A stretch of 64,000 nt of DNA, taken from assembly GCA_022385755.1 (NCBI GenBank), contig MU278348.1:1213035-1277034 (forward strand), given 5' to 3'. Origin of the DNA: Trametopsis cervina (taxonomy: Eukaryota; Basidiomycota; Agaricomycetes; Polyporales; Irpicaceae). Position numbers and translations under genes: made by a program. A model generated the notes under the pieces. The model was not told the DNA's origin. It did no database searches and was given only the letters and a program-made list of their open reading frames with translations. Position 1 is the first letter of the stretch. Each line of letters opens with the position of its first letter. Positions 47,701 to 59,852 of this stretch are shown piece by piece.

Positions 47701-50700
47701 GTCAATGCTTTGTTCTCCTTGCGTGATTCGACTGGATTTCTGCAATTCAGCATCAATCTGCCCGTTCAGGGCGGATATGGTCGAGTGTAACAGATGAAGT
47801 AGCTTGTTCTGGATGTCCAGTCTCCCCGTGTGGACACAGTAATATAGCTTGCCGATGATAGCAGACTCCACGCTCTGCAGTGCGATCATGTCGATCTCGC
47901 CACGGGCCGTAAGGTTCTGGAGGAGATCCACCGTCGCTGACTGCAGTGACTCGTTAAGGGGACGTAACGCATGTGCCAACTGCAGATTCGGCTCTGACTG
48001 CAGAAAACTGCAGGTCTTTCAGACCAGACGTCATTGGTTCTGATACGTAAGGAACCCACCGAAGGAGAACGGTCACAAGAATGTCCATATATGTCGCGTC
48101 TGCGACCCCACCACCAACTATATGCAAATGAGAAGTTGAGAAGTATGTCCACCGACCATAGGCAATGTTGACTCACCGTCACGAGTTCGCTCGGTGAGGC
48201 CTGTATATAGTGAACGACTGATGAGGGTGGTACGTGCAATTCTGGTGAAGCCTTGACCTCCGAATTTGACAATCGAAAGTAGGATACCCAGTAAGTGGGT
48301 GATATACCGCTGATCAAAAGGTTTGACGTAGAAGAAGCCTTGCACTTGCCTCCCGCTGTGCTGTGAGACTGTTTGAATGCGATGTATCGTAGGGTCACAA
48401 AGGTCATGTAGTAGTGGATCCAAGACGCTGTAATGGTGTCAATATCAGTATTTGTTTTAAGAGATATTTCGCCTACCGAAGGTATGACTTCAGACTGCAT
48501 CGCATCCACGTTTCACCTATGCGACGCAAATTCGGATCCTCGCTTCTGAGAGTATCCAGAACGATCATCATAGGGATCTTTAAGCGCAAGCCGGGTTGGA
48601 GTGAATCATCTGAGTTAGATGAGAAGCGGGAAGACGTTAAGAGTAGAAGAAAATCACCTGTAAGTCTCCAAAGGACACTAAACGCATCGTATGCCTCTCG
48701 CATCCGCCGCAAATCTTTGCAAGTTAGGCTCTCAGAGACAACCGAAACAACTTGTGGATGCCGTGCTCTGCTTTCCAGATCCCAGATCAAGCTCACAGCT
48801 CGAACATGATATGAGGCCCAAGGAGGGCGTAAGTAACCCAATAGCTATCGCACAGCATATGAGTTTCCATTCGTTATTCGGAGTTGCGAGTTGAAGGCAA
48901 CTGACCGGGTTTGCAAACGCGGCCATAACCTGTCTGTTGTCTATATTGAACTTTGGCTGAAGTCGAGTTACCGTTTGTAGCTTGACCGCTGTTGACACTA
49001 CGTGATCAACCACTGAAAATGATGAATTCTGTCCTTATCATTCTCGCCGATCCTCTGCAGAATACGGACAAGTCTTACCTTGCTCTCCAAACAGCTTAGC
49101 ATTATGGACAGCCAACGGGCAGACTCCCAGGTGATTGGCGAGACAAGTTCGGGGATGGTCTGTAGCTGCTGCACATACCCTGTGAATAGCTGGATGGAAG
49201 ATATCAAAGACTCTCGGACTGCTGAGGTATGATTTTGCGAATCCAGCAGAATTTGTGCCAATGAAATGCTCAGCGCTGACAGCTGATGCAAAGTCGCAGC
49301 TATGGTTGAGCTGGAAGGAGTCACAGATTCATTTGCAGAATCTTCTGAAGGAAAGCCGTAAAATGAGGACGCAAACGATAGAGCTGACGAAGGCTGCGCA
49401 GCGCCATCTCCGTTGATTTGTGGGCGATCTTTCAAATAAGACAGCCGTATATGCTTCCAGATCTCCAGGAGTAAATTCATGCATTCGCATACGGTGTCCT
49501 TGGGCAGACTGCTAACATTGGTCTATTTGGATTGAGGTTGAATAGTCGTGTACTGCAACAGGCAGTAATGCTTACCTTCAGCGCTTCTAGTATTGCAGTG
49601 AACACGATCGGCAAATGAATTGCTTCAATTTCTTCGTCGTGCGTATGATAGGTAGTGAGTATATATTGGACCATTCGAACGCCCTATGTTGATTATGCTG
49701 AGCTTTTGTCAGAGAAGTAGGGGGAAAAATACACGCTACCTCACAACCACTTCGTTCGGGTACAAGATCCTTGAGCACGGCGTGCAACAGCTCCTTCCAT
49801 AGCGCCTGGGGCTCTACCGCTTCGTATAGCGTACTGGCAGTCATAGTTGCCTATAAACTTGGTAAACCCGATGCGCATTCACAAATCGTGGAACTGCACC
49901 AACCTCTTCTCCTGGATCCGAGTTGCATTCAATACTCAGCTTCAACGCTTTGAACGCATCGAACACGAGAGCCTCCGTCAGCGGCAACCCAATCTCGTAC
50001 TTGTCCAGTAATGAAATGAAGATCTTGAATGGACGAGAAGCAGAGTATTCGGATGGGGGTTTGAACATAGCCTCCTGTTTGCGGGACGATCAGAGTCAAT
50101 GGCCTTGCGTTTGGATATATTGCTTACCTTCAGAGTCAATGTGAGGAGACCAAGGGCATTTGTTTTCAGGTATGCTACTTGTTGTTGACTTGCTTCTTCC
50201 GTACCCAACAACCAAGTGTACAGCCTACGGTTCAACGCAAGATCTCTTCGTAGAACAACACTGGTCGCAGCTCGCATCAGTATGGATCGATCTTCTGGGG
50301 AAGCTTTCTTCACTGCAACACCGTCCACCGGTAGCGACTGGAGTAAAATATCGAGAGCACTTCGCCGCACTAGTGAATCATCGTCCTCGAGAGCAGCAGA
50401 TATTGCTCTTATCATTAGGCCTATGTCGCGGCCAACAATAGCTCCGATATCTACACAAAGCCATTCAGTACGCGTGATGCATGTATACAGTTAAATACAT
50501 TACCTTCATCCGGTTTGAGCCGTGGTAGCCTCCGTGACAAGAAATTCAATGAGGTGCCACGAGCAGGTGGCGAAGTCAGCATGATCAACCACACGTTCTG
50601 TAGAAAGAAGGCCGGAGCAACTGTTCCAGACAGCCTATCAAGTAGACCCATTGTCTACATCACTGTTAAACTTCCAAAGCTGTACGAAGGATATGTTAAG

Positions 50701-51473
50701 CGACTATTTACCTTGTCGAAGAATTCTCCTGTTTCCTCTTCTAGTCCTGGCAATAATGCGAGTATGAATGCTTTCATGACAGGGCGTAACCCTGCCTGCA
50801 GAGGTAGATAGTGTGTATCGAAGAGGTTCAAGAGTATAGGCTGACATTCGACTTAGTATCGACGCGAACACGCAAACAACAAGTGACTTACCTTCACTGA
50901 AGTAGCCGCATACTCGAAGAAGGGGAACAATCCGGACGACCATATTGCCAAATCTCTGCTTAGCCCTTCAGACTAGATGATATTCGGTCAAAACCAAGAG
51001 CTCGTCCGGCATAATATTCAAAGGGAGAACGCACGCCTAGTACAGCAAGTATGTGCGCATATACGTCCAGAGCTCGTTGATGAACACCAGTCGGTAGGGC
51101 GGGGTTGAGGCACTGGGATAATCGCTTCGCCACAATAACCTTGCGAGGGATCTCCTTGAATTGCATGTATGCCTGGAATGTCTATACGTCAAGGATGAGT
51201 ACGCGCTCCATTCGCATCTCGTTAGAGGCGTACCTTCAACAACTGCTTCAAGAATGATATGAAGTCCGCCCACTCGTGTACACTATCGAAGGAGCTCAGA
51301 CATTTCTCAACCTGTTGGGTGTATTTCTTGAATTTTGGATCGTTCGCATATGCGGGAGGAACATTTCCAGAGACTGAGCAACTCAATAAAGAAATTCCTC
51401 ATGCGTATAGCATTATAAGCTCACCCCAAGCATTCTTCTTCGCCTCTGCGTCGGTTGGCTCACTGCCAGACAT
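44731..51473 (-). CDS. DOP1: Dop1 (Dopey) family trafficking protein
   Basis: Dop1 works with Neo1 and Mon2 in endosome-Golgi membrane traffic. The gene spans 6.7 kb with many short introns. It starts MSGSEPTDAEAKKNAW at 51473. The family's conserved N-terminal domain follows: FKKYTQQVEKCLSSFDSVHE, WADFISFLKQLLKTFQAYMQ, FKEIPRKVIVAKRLSQCLNP, ALPTGVHQRALDVYAHILAV and LQAGLRPVMKAFILALLPGL. The middle is helical, with VVDHVVSTAVKLQTVTRLQP and MAHALRPLNESLQSATVDLL. The end has WIFITDTVDAIFPPDRWIPI and SIRDLGPFFSQASITSYESV with ...LYQDMFDGR and a stop at 44731. Only the first and last exons are firmly placed, and in-between joins follow reading frame. Product length is probably 1,700-1,900 residues, typical of the family. 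Confidence 0.9.
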
Positions 51474-51876
51474 TCCGTACGTGTGTCGTTAAGCAGCCAG
51501 AGCGGGCGCGTTGGCCCCTGTGATTTGACGAAGCAAAATGAGTGGGCTCTAGTTGGAAGTGCAGTGAAGGACTAGTGGCTGGGGCGGCTACACGAACCTA
51601 TGCACGTGGAATCACGCACGCGACGTCAGTTGTCGGCATCCTGCATATCTGACTATGCCAGTGGGCTCTAAGCGCGAGTAAACATCATATAGTGCCTCAT
51701 AATAGCATAGAAATTCTAATAATTATAGAGAGCCATATATTACAGACCTGCGCTACACATTACGTCGTATACAGACCACGAACTGCCGAACCACACATCG
51801 CGACGACCAAAGCCTGAAGTGCGCCACAATATAGTGCAATGTTGGTACGAGGAAATGAAGTGATAGCGAGATCCCA
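51474..51876. other. DOP1 promoter region
   Basis: This 403-bp gap lies between the DOP1 start and the end of the next gene upstream. It is AT-rich around 51690-51740. No other feature was seen. Confidence 0.35.
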
Positions 51877-53282
51877 TCATGCTACAAGAGCTGATAAAGC
51901 GGATGGCTCTGCTCCAGATATTTGCGCATTCGTACGTTTCTTCGGGATTAGAGTTGGAAGGTCGACAGACTGTGCGCGAGACGACACATTGGTGCTGAGA
52001 GCGTCTGACTTCCCTAATTTCGAGCGGCCTTTGCCCAGACTTGAGAGTGTCAGGCCTGGCAGCCTTGGTATGGGAAGTGGGCCTAATCCTGTAACACTTT
52101 CTTGAGAACCCCCCGGGACAATCGCCTGCATAGCTGCGGTGACTGCAGCGGTTGCAGATGCATATTCCGACTCTTTGTTTCCTACCCACGACTTAGCGAA
52201 CCATCGGCCGCCTGCGATACCTCTGATTTCTCGGTTCGCCTGCCGCCAATGGCGGACGTGTTTTCCGCTTCTGTCGAGAGGAATCGTGGGAGCAAACCCG
52301 CTACCTATCTTCGGCGGGGGATGCACAGAGAATGGTCTTGACGGAAGAGGATAAGACGGGAGAGGAACCCCATCGAGGTTTAGCTCCTCAATGTTAGCGG
52401 CTCCCGGGACTGAGATTGACGCTGCAGGAAGAGGTATATCATGAAAATCTGGACTATGGTCCTCATGCGCTAGAGGCGATGACGCGGCAGTACCAGCGTA
52501 AGCTATTGCAAGCACGCTCAGTTGACTTGCTGCACAATACGAAAAATATAGATGAAGGCCCACCTTCGCTAATACTTCCTGCGTCGTCCCGCATATGAAG
52601 TGGGACAGCTATAGCTTGCCTAAATATTAGGTATCAGGATCAGAATACCAAGAGGGAAGAAATAGGGGATGAACATACTTCACACTACCACGCTTTCTCC
52701 CACCACCTCGTGTAGACCCTCCCTTAGCTGCACCCCCTCGCTTCCTCGGGCTTGCTGTCGGGGCAGATATGCTACCTCCCATTGTGACTGTTGTAGCAAC
52801 ACTGTCTATACTTGCTGAGGCAGTTAGAGGAGGTGGGAGATCTGCAAGGGGAATAACTAAGACGACTGTGATACAACAGGACTTGGCTACATACCCACAC
52901 GACCGGCTTTGCCGCCCCTACTCCCGCGACCTCTGCCCCTAGCCCTCCCCGCCGTGCTTCCCCCACGTTTGGAGACGGTGGTTTTCTTTTCAATCACAGG
53001 AAGGGACACAACGGGAGGAGGTGCAGATACCTGCGGCTCCTCTTCATCATCGTCAATGAGTTGATCCTCTTCCTCGTCGTCTTCATCTTCCTCCTCGCTG
53101 TGTCCGCCGTACGGCACTTTTTGACTTGTCACTGTCGCAGACCCCGCTCGCTTTCCTTCTCCTACCACGAGCTTGACACGAAATTTCGACGTGCGGTTGG
53201 GGTTATGTGGCTGCGGCTCTGGGGTTTCTTCTTCTCGCAGCGTAGAGATCTGGGGGGCGTCCATTTCTACGTCGTCAGTCAT
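51877..53282 (-). CDS. Nuclear-looking basic protein, possible INO80 subunit Ies4-like
   Basis: The first exon (53282-52905) codes MTDDVEMDAPQISTLREEET, then SKFRVKLVVGEGKR, a run of Glu/Asp (EEEDEDDEEEDQLIDDDEEE) and an Arg/Gly-rich block (GRARGRGRGSRGGKAGR). Exon 2 adds basic SPRKRGGAAKGGSTRGGGRK. After short exons the last one holds ANIEELNLDGVPLPSYPLPS, then GKHVRHWRQANREIRGIAGG with RWFAKSWVG, and ends TLIPKKRTNAQISG and ALSALVA at 51877. The W...REI..GIAGG..W pattern recalls the short conserved core of Ies4-type INO80 subunits, but this is a weak memory-based match. Acidic plus RG-rich composition fits a chromatin protein. The gene structure in the middle is approximate. Confidence 0.5.
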
Positions 53283-53779
53283 GGTTGGGAAGTGGGAGTT
53301 GACGTGGTAAATACGAATTGAATGGGAACTTAAGTCACCCGGTGGACCAGATCAAGTATAAGTAATGGACGCTGTTCCGGAAATAGGAATGATACGTCAA
53401 CTTCGAAATCTTTCCTGCAATTATACAAGGACTCAGTAATATCACTCAACGCAGTGAGGCATTGGAGGGAAGCGTGAAAATTAGTGAGGCTGTAACCCAG
53501 CCAGCACTCTACAACTATCAAACTGTAACTTACGAAAGAGTTGAGCGCGTATCTCCGAACCAATGCACGTGATCCACCACAGGCGGGCGACCCGGGTTTC
53601 CCGCTGCTTTACAGCGAGCTCGCTCTCGCATACAACGGCCCACCTTTCCTCGTTGCCCACTACCACCTGTACGTCAGTCATACTTCTTGATCAATATAAT
53701 AGGCTCAATATCTCACTGTCTTTTATAGACACTCCCTCTCCTATAACTGCCTCGCCGAGCTCGGACTTAAGGTGAAGAA
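53283..53779. other. Divergent promoter region
   Basis: This 497-bp gap lies between the start of the basic nuclear-type protein (-) and ATP21 (+) and presumably drives both. No repeat or RNA gene was seen. Confidence 0.35.
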
Positions 53780-54198
53780 ATGGCCTCCTCCACTGTGAAC
53801 GTACGTTCTGGTCGATGATTGCCTTCAGAGGCAAGGGAATTGATATGCTTTTGATACTGCAGGTTGTCCGGTACACTGCCCTTCTGTCAGGCGTTTTCTA
53901 TGGCATTACGCACAGGCGTACACTCCAGAAGGAGCATGACCAGGAGAAGAGGACCCACGCTATACACGAACGCGAACACCTGATAGCCGAGGCTAAGGAG
54001 GCATGGAAGAGGAAACAGGAGGGCTCGAAGAAGGATAGCAGTACGTACTCATACCATTGTGTTCCAAACCTCATTCCGTGTATCCCAACATACGAGTCGC
54101 ACGTACTGAATATATTGTTCTCAGTTATCACCGACCCCGAAGATCCTCATTTCGACCTGGAGAAACTCATTTCAAAGTGGGAGAAGGAGTCAAAATAA
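53780..54198 (+). CDS. ATP21: ATP synthase subunit e
   Basis: A small inner-membrane subunit needed for ATP synthase dimers and cristae shape. Exons 53780-53800, 53863-54040 and 54125-54198 give 90 residues. The protein begins MASSTVNVVRYTALLSGVFY, and the membrane helix ends in GITHRR; the GxxxG-type spacing usual in subunit e is reduced to SGVFYG. A charged coiled coil follows (LQKEHDQEKRTHAIHERE and AKEAWKRKQEGSKKD), ending DPHFDLEKLISKWEKESK, a typical subunit e end. Confidence 0.9.
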
Positions 54199-54549
54199 GG
54201 TCAACGCCAGAATGGCCCGTCGCATTTTCCTCATAGACTTATGGTGGACACTTGCCTAGCGTCTCGTAGCTCTCACTATACTATCTAATGCATTGTATCT
54301 TCCTCACACGCTCAATCAACACGCGGGTGGTACATTGACGAGGCAATAGTGAATCTGAGCTGTACGCTATAAATGAGTGTTCAATTTAGGACGCGTGGGA
54401 CAAATAAAATAAAGCATCGCGTCCGTAGCGCGTCCGAGTCTCGTCTCTTGATTGACCCAACTGCACACCTATCACCCATCACCTCTGCTTCACTTTCTCC
54501 TGGTCTCATCGCACTTCACTAAGTTCTGTGCGACTTAACGCGTCCTACC
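54199..54549. other. Intergenic, HAT2 promoter
   Basis: This 351-bp gap has a TATAAA string at 54368-54373, about 180 bp before the next start, and a C/T-rich leader. Nothing else was seen. Confidence 0.35.
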
Positions 54550-56418
<1,869 letters not shown>

Positions 56419-56496
56419 CTTATTCCAAGGGATAAATATGCATGGTAGGATCTGTTATACAACGGGCGTGCTGAACCCCTTCCGGCATTAAGAATG

Positions 56497-56805
56497 TTAC
56501 AGGAATAGCAGGCGAATGATTTCAAAGAACACTGCAATACACCAGTTAGCTACGACTTCCCGCTGCTGTGAGTAGTATTGCAGACGTACCTCCACCAACC
56601 ACTACAAATAGCACTGCGCCCAGTGCCCACAAACTAATGGGACTACGCTTTGCAAGCCTATCCTGTCGTGATGGCCTCACAGGGTTCTTGCCTGTACGAG
56701 CCTTGTTCGCGAATTGGGCATTCTTCTGGCGAAGCTCGAACTCGGTGGGCTAAAGTCACGCACGTGAGCCACAATTTGAGGTCTCGGAGAACAGAAAGGT
56801 ACCAT
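56497..56805 (-). CDS. YSY6: RAMP4 / SERP1 / Ysy6-type ER protein
   Basis: A small tail-anchored protein linked to the Sec61 translocon and ER stress. Exons 56805-56803, 56749-56590 and 56531-56497 give 65 residues. Exon 1 is only the ATG. The protein reads MPTEFELRQKNAQFANKART, then GKNPVRPSRQDRLAKRSPIS, LWALGAVLFVVVGGVFFEII and RLLFL. The KNPV...RSP block followed by a single C-terminal helix is the family signature. It is convergent with HAT2 (stops 78 bp apart) and diverges from BMT5. It is too short for most gene finders. Confidence 0.88.
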
Positions 56806-57056
56806 TTTGAGGAGAATGGGATATCAAAAGGAACGACTAATTTCTGGAGCACTGCAAGTATTAGATAGGTGTAATTGCAGCTGGTGGTCAATGTGAGACG
56901 TGTGCTTCACATGCAGACGCCCATCCGCCACGTCTCATTACTGTGTTTGTTCGTCATTCCTCTTTCGGCCGTTTGTTTACCAAGAGCTTCCCGATGGATC
57001 TTAAGCATTGTCGATCATATCTGGTCTTCCGCCACTATTTGAGCTCAACAACGACC

Positions 57057-58120
57057 ATGGGCAAGAAAGCAACACTCAAAGCTGCGCTCTCCTCTCACCA
57101 GGCAAGAGAGCAGAAGAAACAAGATGCTAAACGCGCTGCTCAAGTAGCAGAACAGAAGGCCAAAAAGCCCGCGCAGAGCAAGGGTAAAGGCAGGGCTGTC
57201 CCGCAAGTGGTCACCGTACCTTTTCTACCAACCGACAACATCCTACTCATTGGAGAAGGGAATTTCTCATTTGCACGTGCTTTGGTCTGTGACCCTCCGA
57301 CTTCATTACAACACCTGCCCCCGCGCAACGTCGTAGCGACTGCATATGACTCTGAAGGCGAATGTTACGAGAAATACCCCGAAAGCGTCGGCATTGTGCA
57401 AGAACTTCGCGCCAGGGGAGCTGAAGTACTCTTCGGTATTGACGCTACAAAAATCGAAAAATATGCGTCGTTGAGAGATAAGAAGTTTGACAAGATTGTG
57501 TGGAACTTCCCCCACGCAGGTAAGAGCAAGAAAGACCTCTATTGGTCCGGGCTACTAACCAGCTTAGTGTTCTTGTTTCGTAGGGAAAGGGATTACAGAC
57601 CAGGATAGGAATATCCTGACGAATCAGCTGTTACTGCTAGGATTCCTCCGATCAGTCTCCGGTATTCTGCAAACGGGACCTGCTCCTGTAGTTCATGCAC
57701 GTCGAAAGCCCAAAGCATCAGGCGATGATTCCGGCGACGATGGCCACGCCTCCTCTTCAGAAACCGAAAACTTGGCTACTAGTTCAGTCAGACGAGGTAC
57801 GGTCTTGATCACGCTGCGTAATGTGGCTCCATACACGTTATGGTGAGTCCCTGTACCTTTCAATAATCTCGTAGAACAGCGACTAAGTAGACTCTCATGG
57901 CAGGGATCTACCCAAATTAGCGAAAAACCCTCCTCCGCCCCAATCAGGAGGTCAGGCGAATCCTCGTTACACGCTCCTTCGCTCTTTTGCATTCCATCGC
58001 AACGCATGGAAAGGATATGAACATCGCATGACGAAAGGGGAAAGAGTACACGGAAAGGGAACGACCGGAGTGGGAGGAGAGGACAGGACTTGGGAATTTT
58101 ATCTACGAGATCAACTATAA
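57057..58120 (+). CDS. BMT5: 25S rRNA uridine methyltransferase Bmt5-like (DUF2431)
   Basis: Yeast Bmt5 makes m3U2634 in 25S rRNA. The start is ATG 57057 (MGKKATLKAALSSHQAREQK); an in-frame upstream ATG at 56994 is less likely. A Lys/Ala-rich, nucleolar-type N-terminus precedes the methyltransferase core: NILLIGEGNFSFARALV (SAM-binding GEGNFSFA), VVATAYDSEGECYEKYPE, FDKIVWNFPHAGKG with the N-F-P-H motif, and DRNILTNQLLLLGFLRSVS. Later GTVLITLRNVAPYTLWDLPK and an end with FAFHRNAWKGYEHRMTKGE and WEFYLRDQL (stop 58118-58120) fit the family. Introns are near 57520-57581 and 57843-57902. Confidence 0.92.
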
Positions 58121-58421
58121 TGTGCCTTCCGACATTAAGCGCCTGCTGATATCGAACTTCATTTGCTTTTCTGTTCTCTTTCTACATTCCCGATGACCAT
58201 GTTGCCAACGCCGAGCAGTGACCGCTGTATGATTTTCACGTCGTACAGAGGTTCATCAAATAACAACTGAACACCCGTGATGCAATGGGCCTTCTGATTT
58301 CCGAGCTCTTGTCGAGCGTGACCACCGGGCGGTTCGTTTCCCATTAGCCGTTCAGTGGATCTATAACACATTAGTAGCTCATTATGAACGCTAGCCTCTC
58401 ACACAACCCTCTTACACCAGG
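58121..58421. other. Intergenic
   Basis: This 301-bp gap lies between BMT5 and the hydratase-like gene. A 70-codon frame on the minus strand (58159-58371) has some protein-like character but no recognised family. Confidence 0.35.
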
Positions 58422-59543
58422 ATGCCATACCAGGTCCCATTCCATTCAGACGAAATCAAGGTCTCATTTCCCGACGAACATGTTATGCTTCTCACGTTCA
58501 ATCGGCCGAAGTCGTTGAACGCGATGACGCCTACCATGGACGCGGACATAGGGAGAGTGTTGGATTGGTTTGACAATGAGTCTGGCCTTTGGTACGTAGT
58601 TATTAGCTTTGTCGTGTTGTGCGCCGCTGACCTCTTGGACCAGGGTGGCCATCGTAACCGGCGAAGGGCGAGCTTTCTGCGCAGGTGCAGACCTTCATGC
58701 GTACGTTCTCCCACAACGAGTCATATTATACGCTAACGTACGTCTATTGCACATAGATGGAACAAACGTGCCCACTCGGAGAAGACCCCCGAGAGCGAAT
58801 GTAAGGACATTGAACTGAAAGTGAACGGATTCGGGTCCATCTCTCGCAGACAAGGCACCGTAAAACCCATCATCGCAGCAGTGAACGGTGGTTCGTACGG
58901 CGGGGGCACTGAAATGCTCGTGAACTGTGACCTCGTCATTGCAGCTGAAGACGTTACCATATCTACCCCTGAGGTTAAGCGTGGTGTCATCGCAAGCATG
59001 GGGGCCATCCCGCGTCTCTCACGCCTTGCCGGTCACCAGCTTGCTTCAGAAATGCTACTTCTCGGACGGAACCTGACCGCGCATGAGGCTGCGCGCATTG
59101 GCTTGTGCGTTTCAGATGCCCCTCGAATGTGCTCTCCGCAGCCGCTGACTCCCGCCAATCCACAGCGTTAACAAGGTAGTGCCAAGAGCAGAGGTTCTAC
59201 CAACGGCAATCGAATGGGCCAAGGAGTTGTGCCAGAATTCGCCAGACTCCGTGCAAGCCACTAAGAAGGCACTACTGCTTGCACAGCAGTTGAGTGACGT
59301 AGAAGACGTCGTAGTCGCCCACACGCGTTCGAAGGAGATGCTGCGCCTCTATGGTGGCGAGAACATCAAGGTGATGTCTCATTTCCCCCAGACCAGCGCA
59401 TGCAACTCATTTGTGTTGACCGCATAGATTGGGTTGCGAGCGTTTGCGGAGGTACGGCTCTCGAAATTTATGTGTACCTTCTTGCGAACTTATGCGCAGT
59501 ACAGAAAAACAAGCCGGTCTGGACCAATCCTGCAAAGCTGTAG
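58422..59543 (+). CDS. Enoyl-CoA hydratase / isomerase family protein
   Basis: A crotonase-fold enzyme, probably acting on a CoA ester. The start is MPYQVPFHSDEIKVSFPDEH. Family blocks are LLTFNRPKSLNAMTP, AIVTGEGRAFCAGADLHAW (oxyanion hole), KPIIAAVNGGSYGGGTEMLV with NCDLVIA, and VTISTPEVKRGVIASMGAIP. The two usual catalytic glutamates, in GGGTE and STPEV, are kept. The end joins GGENIK to IGLRAFAE and KNKPVWTNPAKL with a stop at 59541-59543. There is no clear peroxisomal SKL signal (ends AKL, a weak PTS1 variant) and no obvious presequence. It is convergent with the chitin synthase. Confidence 0.85.
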
Positions 59544-59852
59544 CTTCACACCATGTTGTACGAGACACTATGGATGTATGCATGTACACATTTACTATCC
59601 ACCACTTCATTCCATCATACTTTCCCATGAAAACACATAAGATGATTTGAGATATGGGCAAAGGGTATATGGAATATACAGCCTGAAATAATTATATAAA
59701 ACACAATGAGGTCGTCGAAACGAACATGCACCAAAGAGACCTGCTATGGCACAGAGACAGAGAGCGACTGAATCACAAGAGTAGTAAACAGAACGAAAGG
59801 TGAAGGGACTACCGACAGAGAATGCCTCATGCGAGACAGCCGACACTTGGGT
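59544..59852. other. Convergent 3' region
   Basis: This 309-bp AT-rich gap lies between the stops of the hydratase-like gene and the chitin synthase. Nothing else was seen. Confidence 0.35.

Noticed and set aside
58159..58371. A 70-codon minus-strand frame with some protein-like sequence
   Set aside because: No acceptable ATG-based gene model or family match; it sits in the 3' flank of BMT5.
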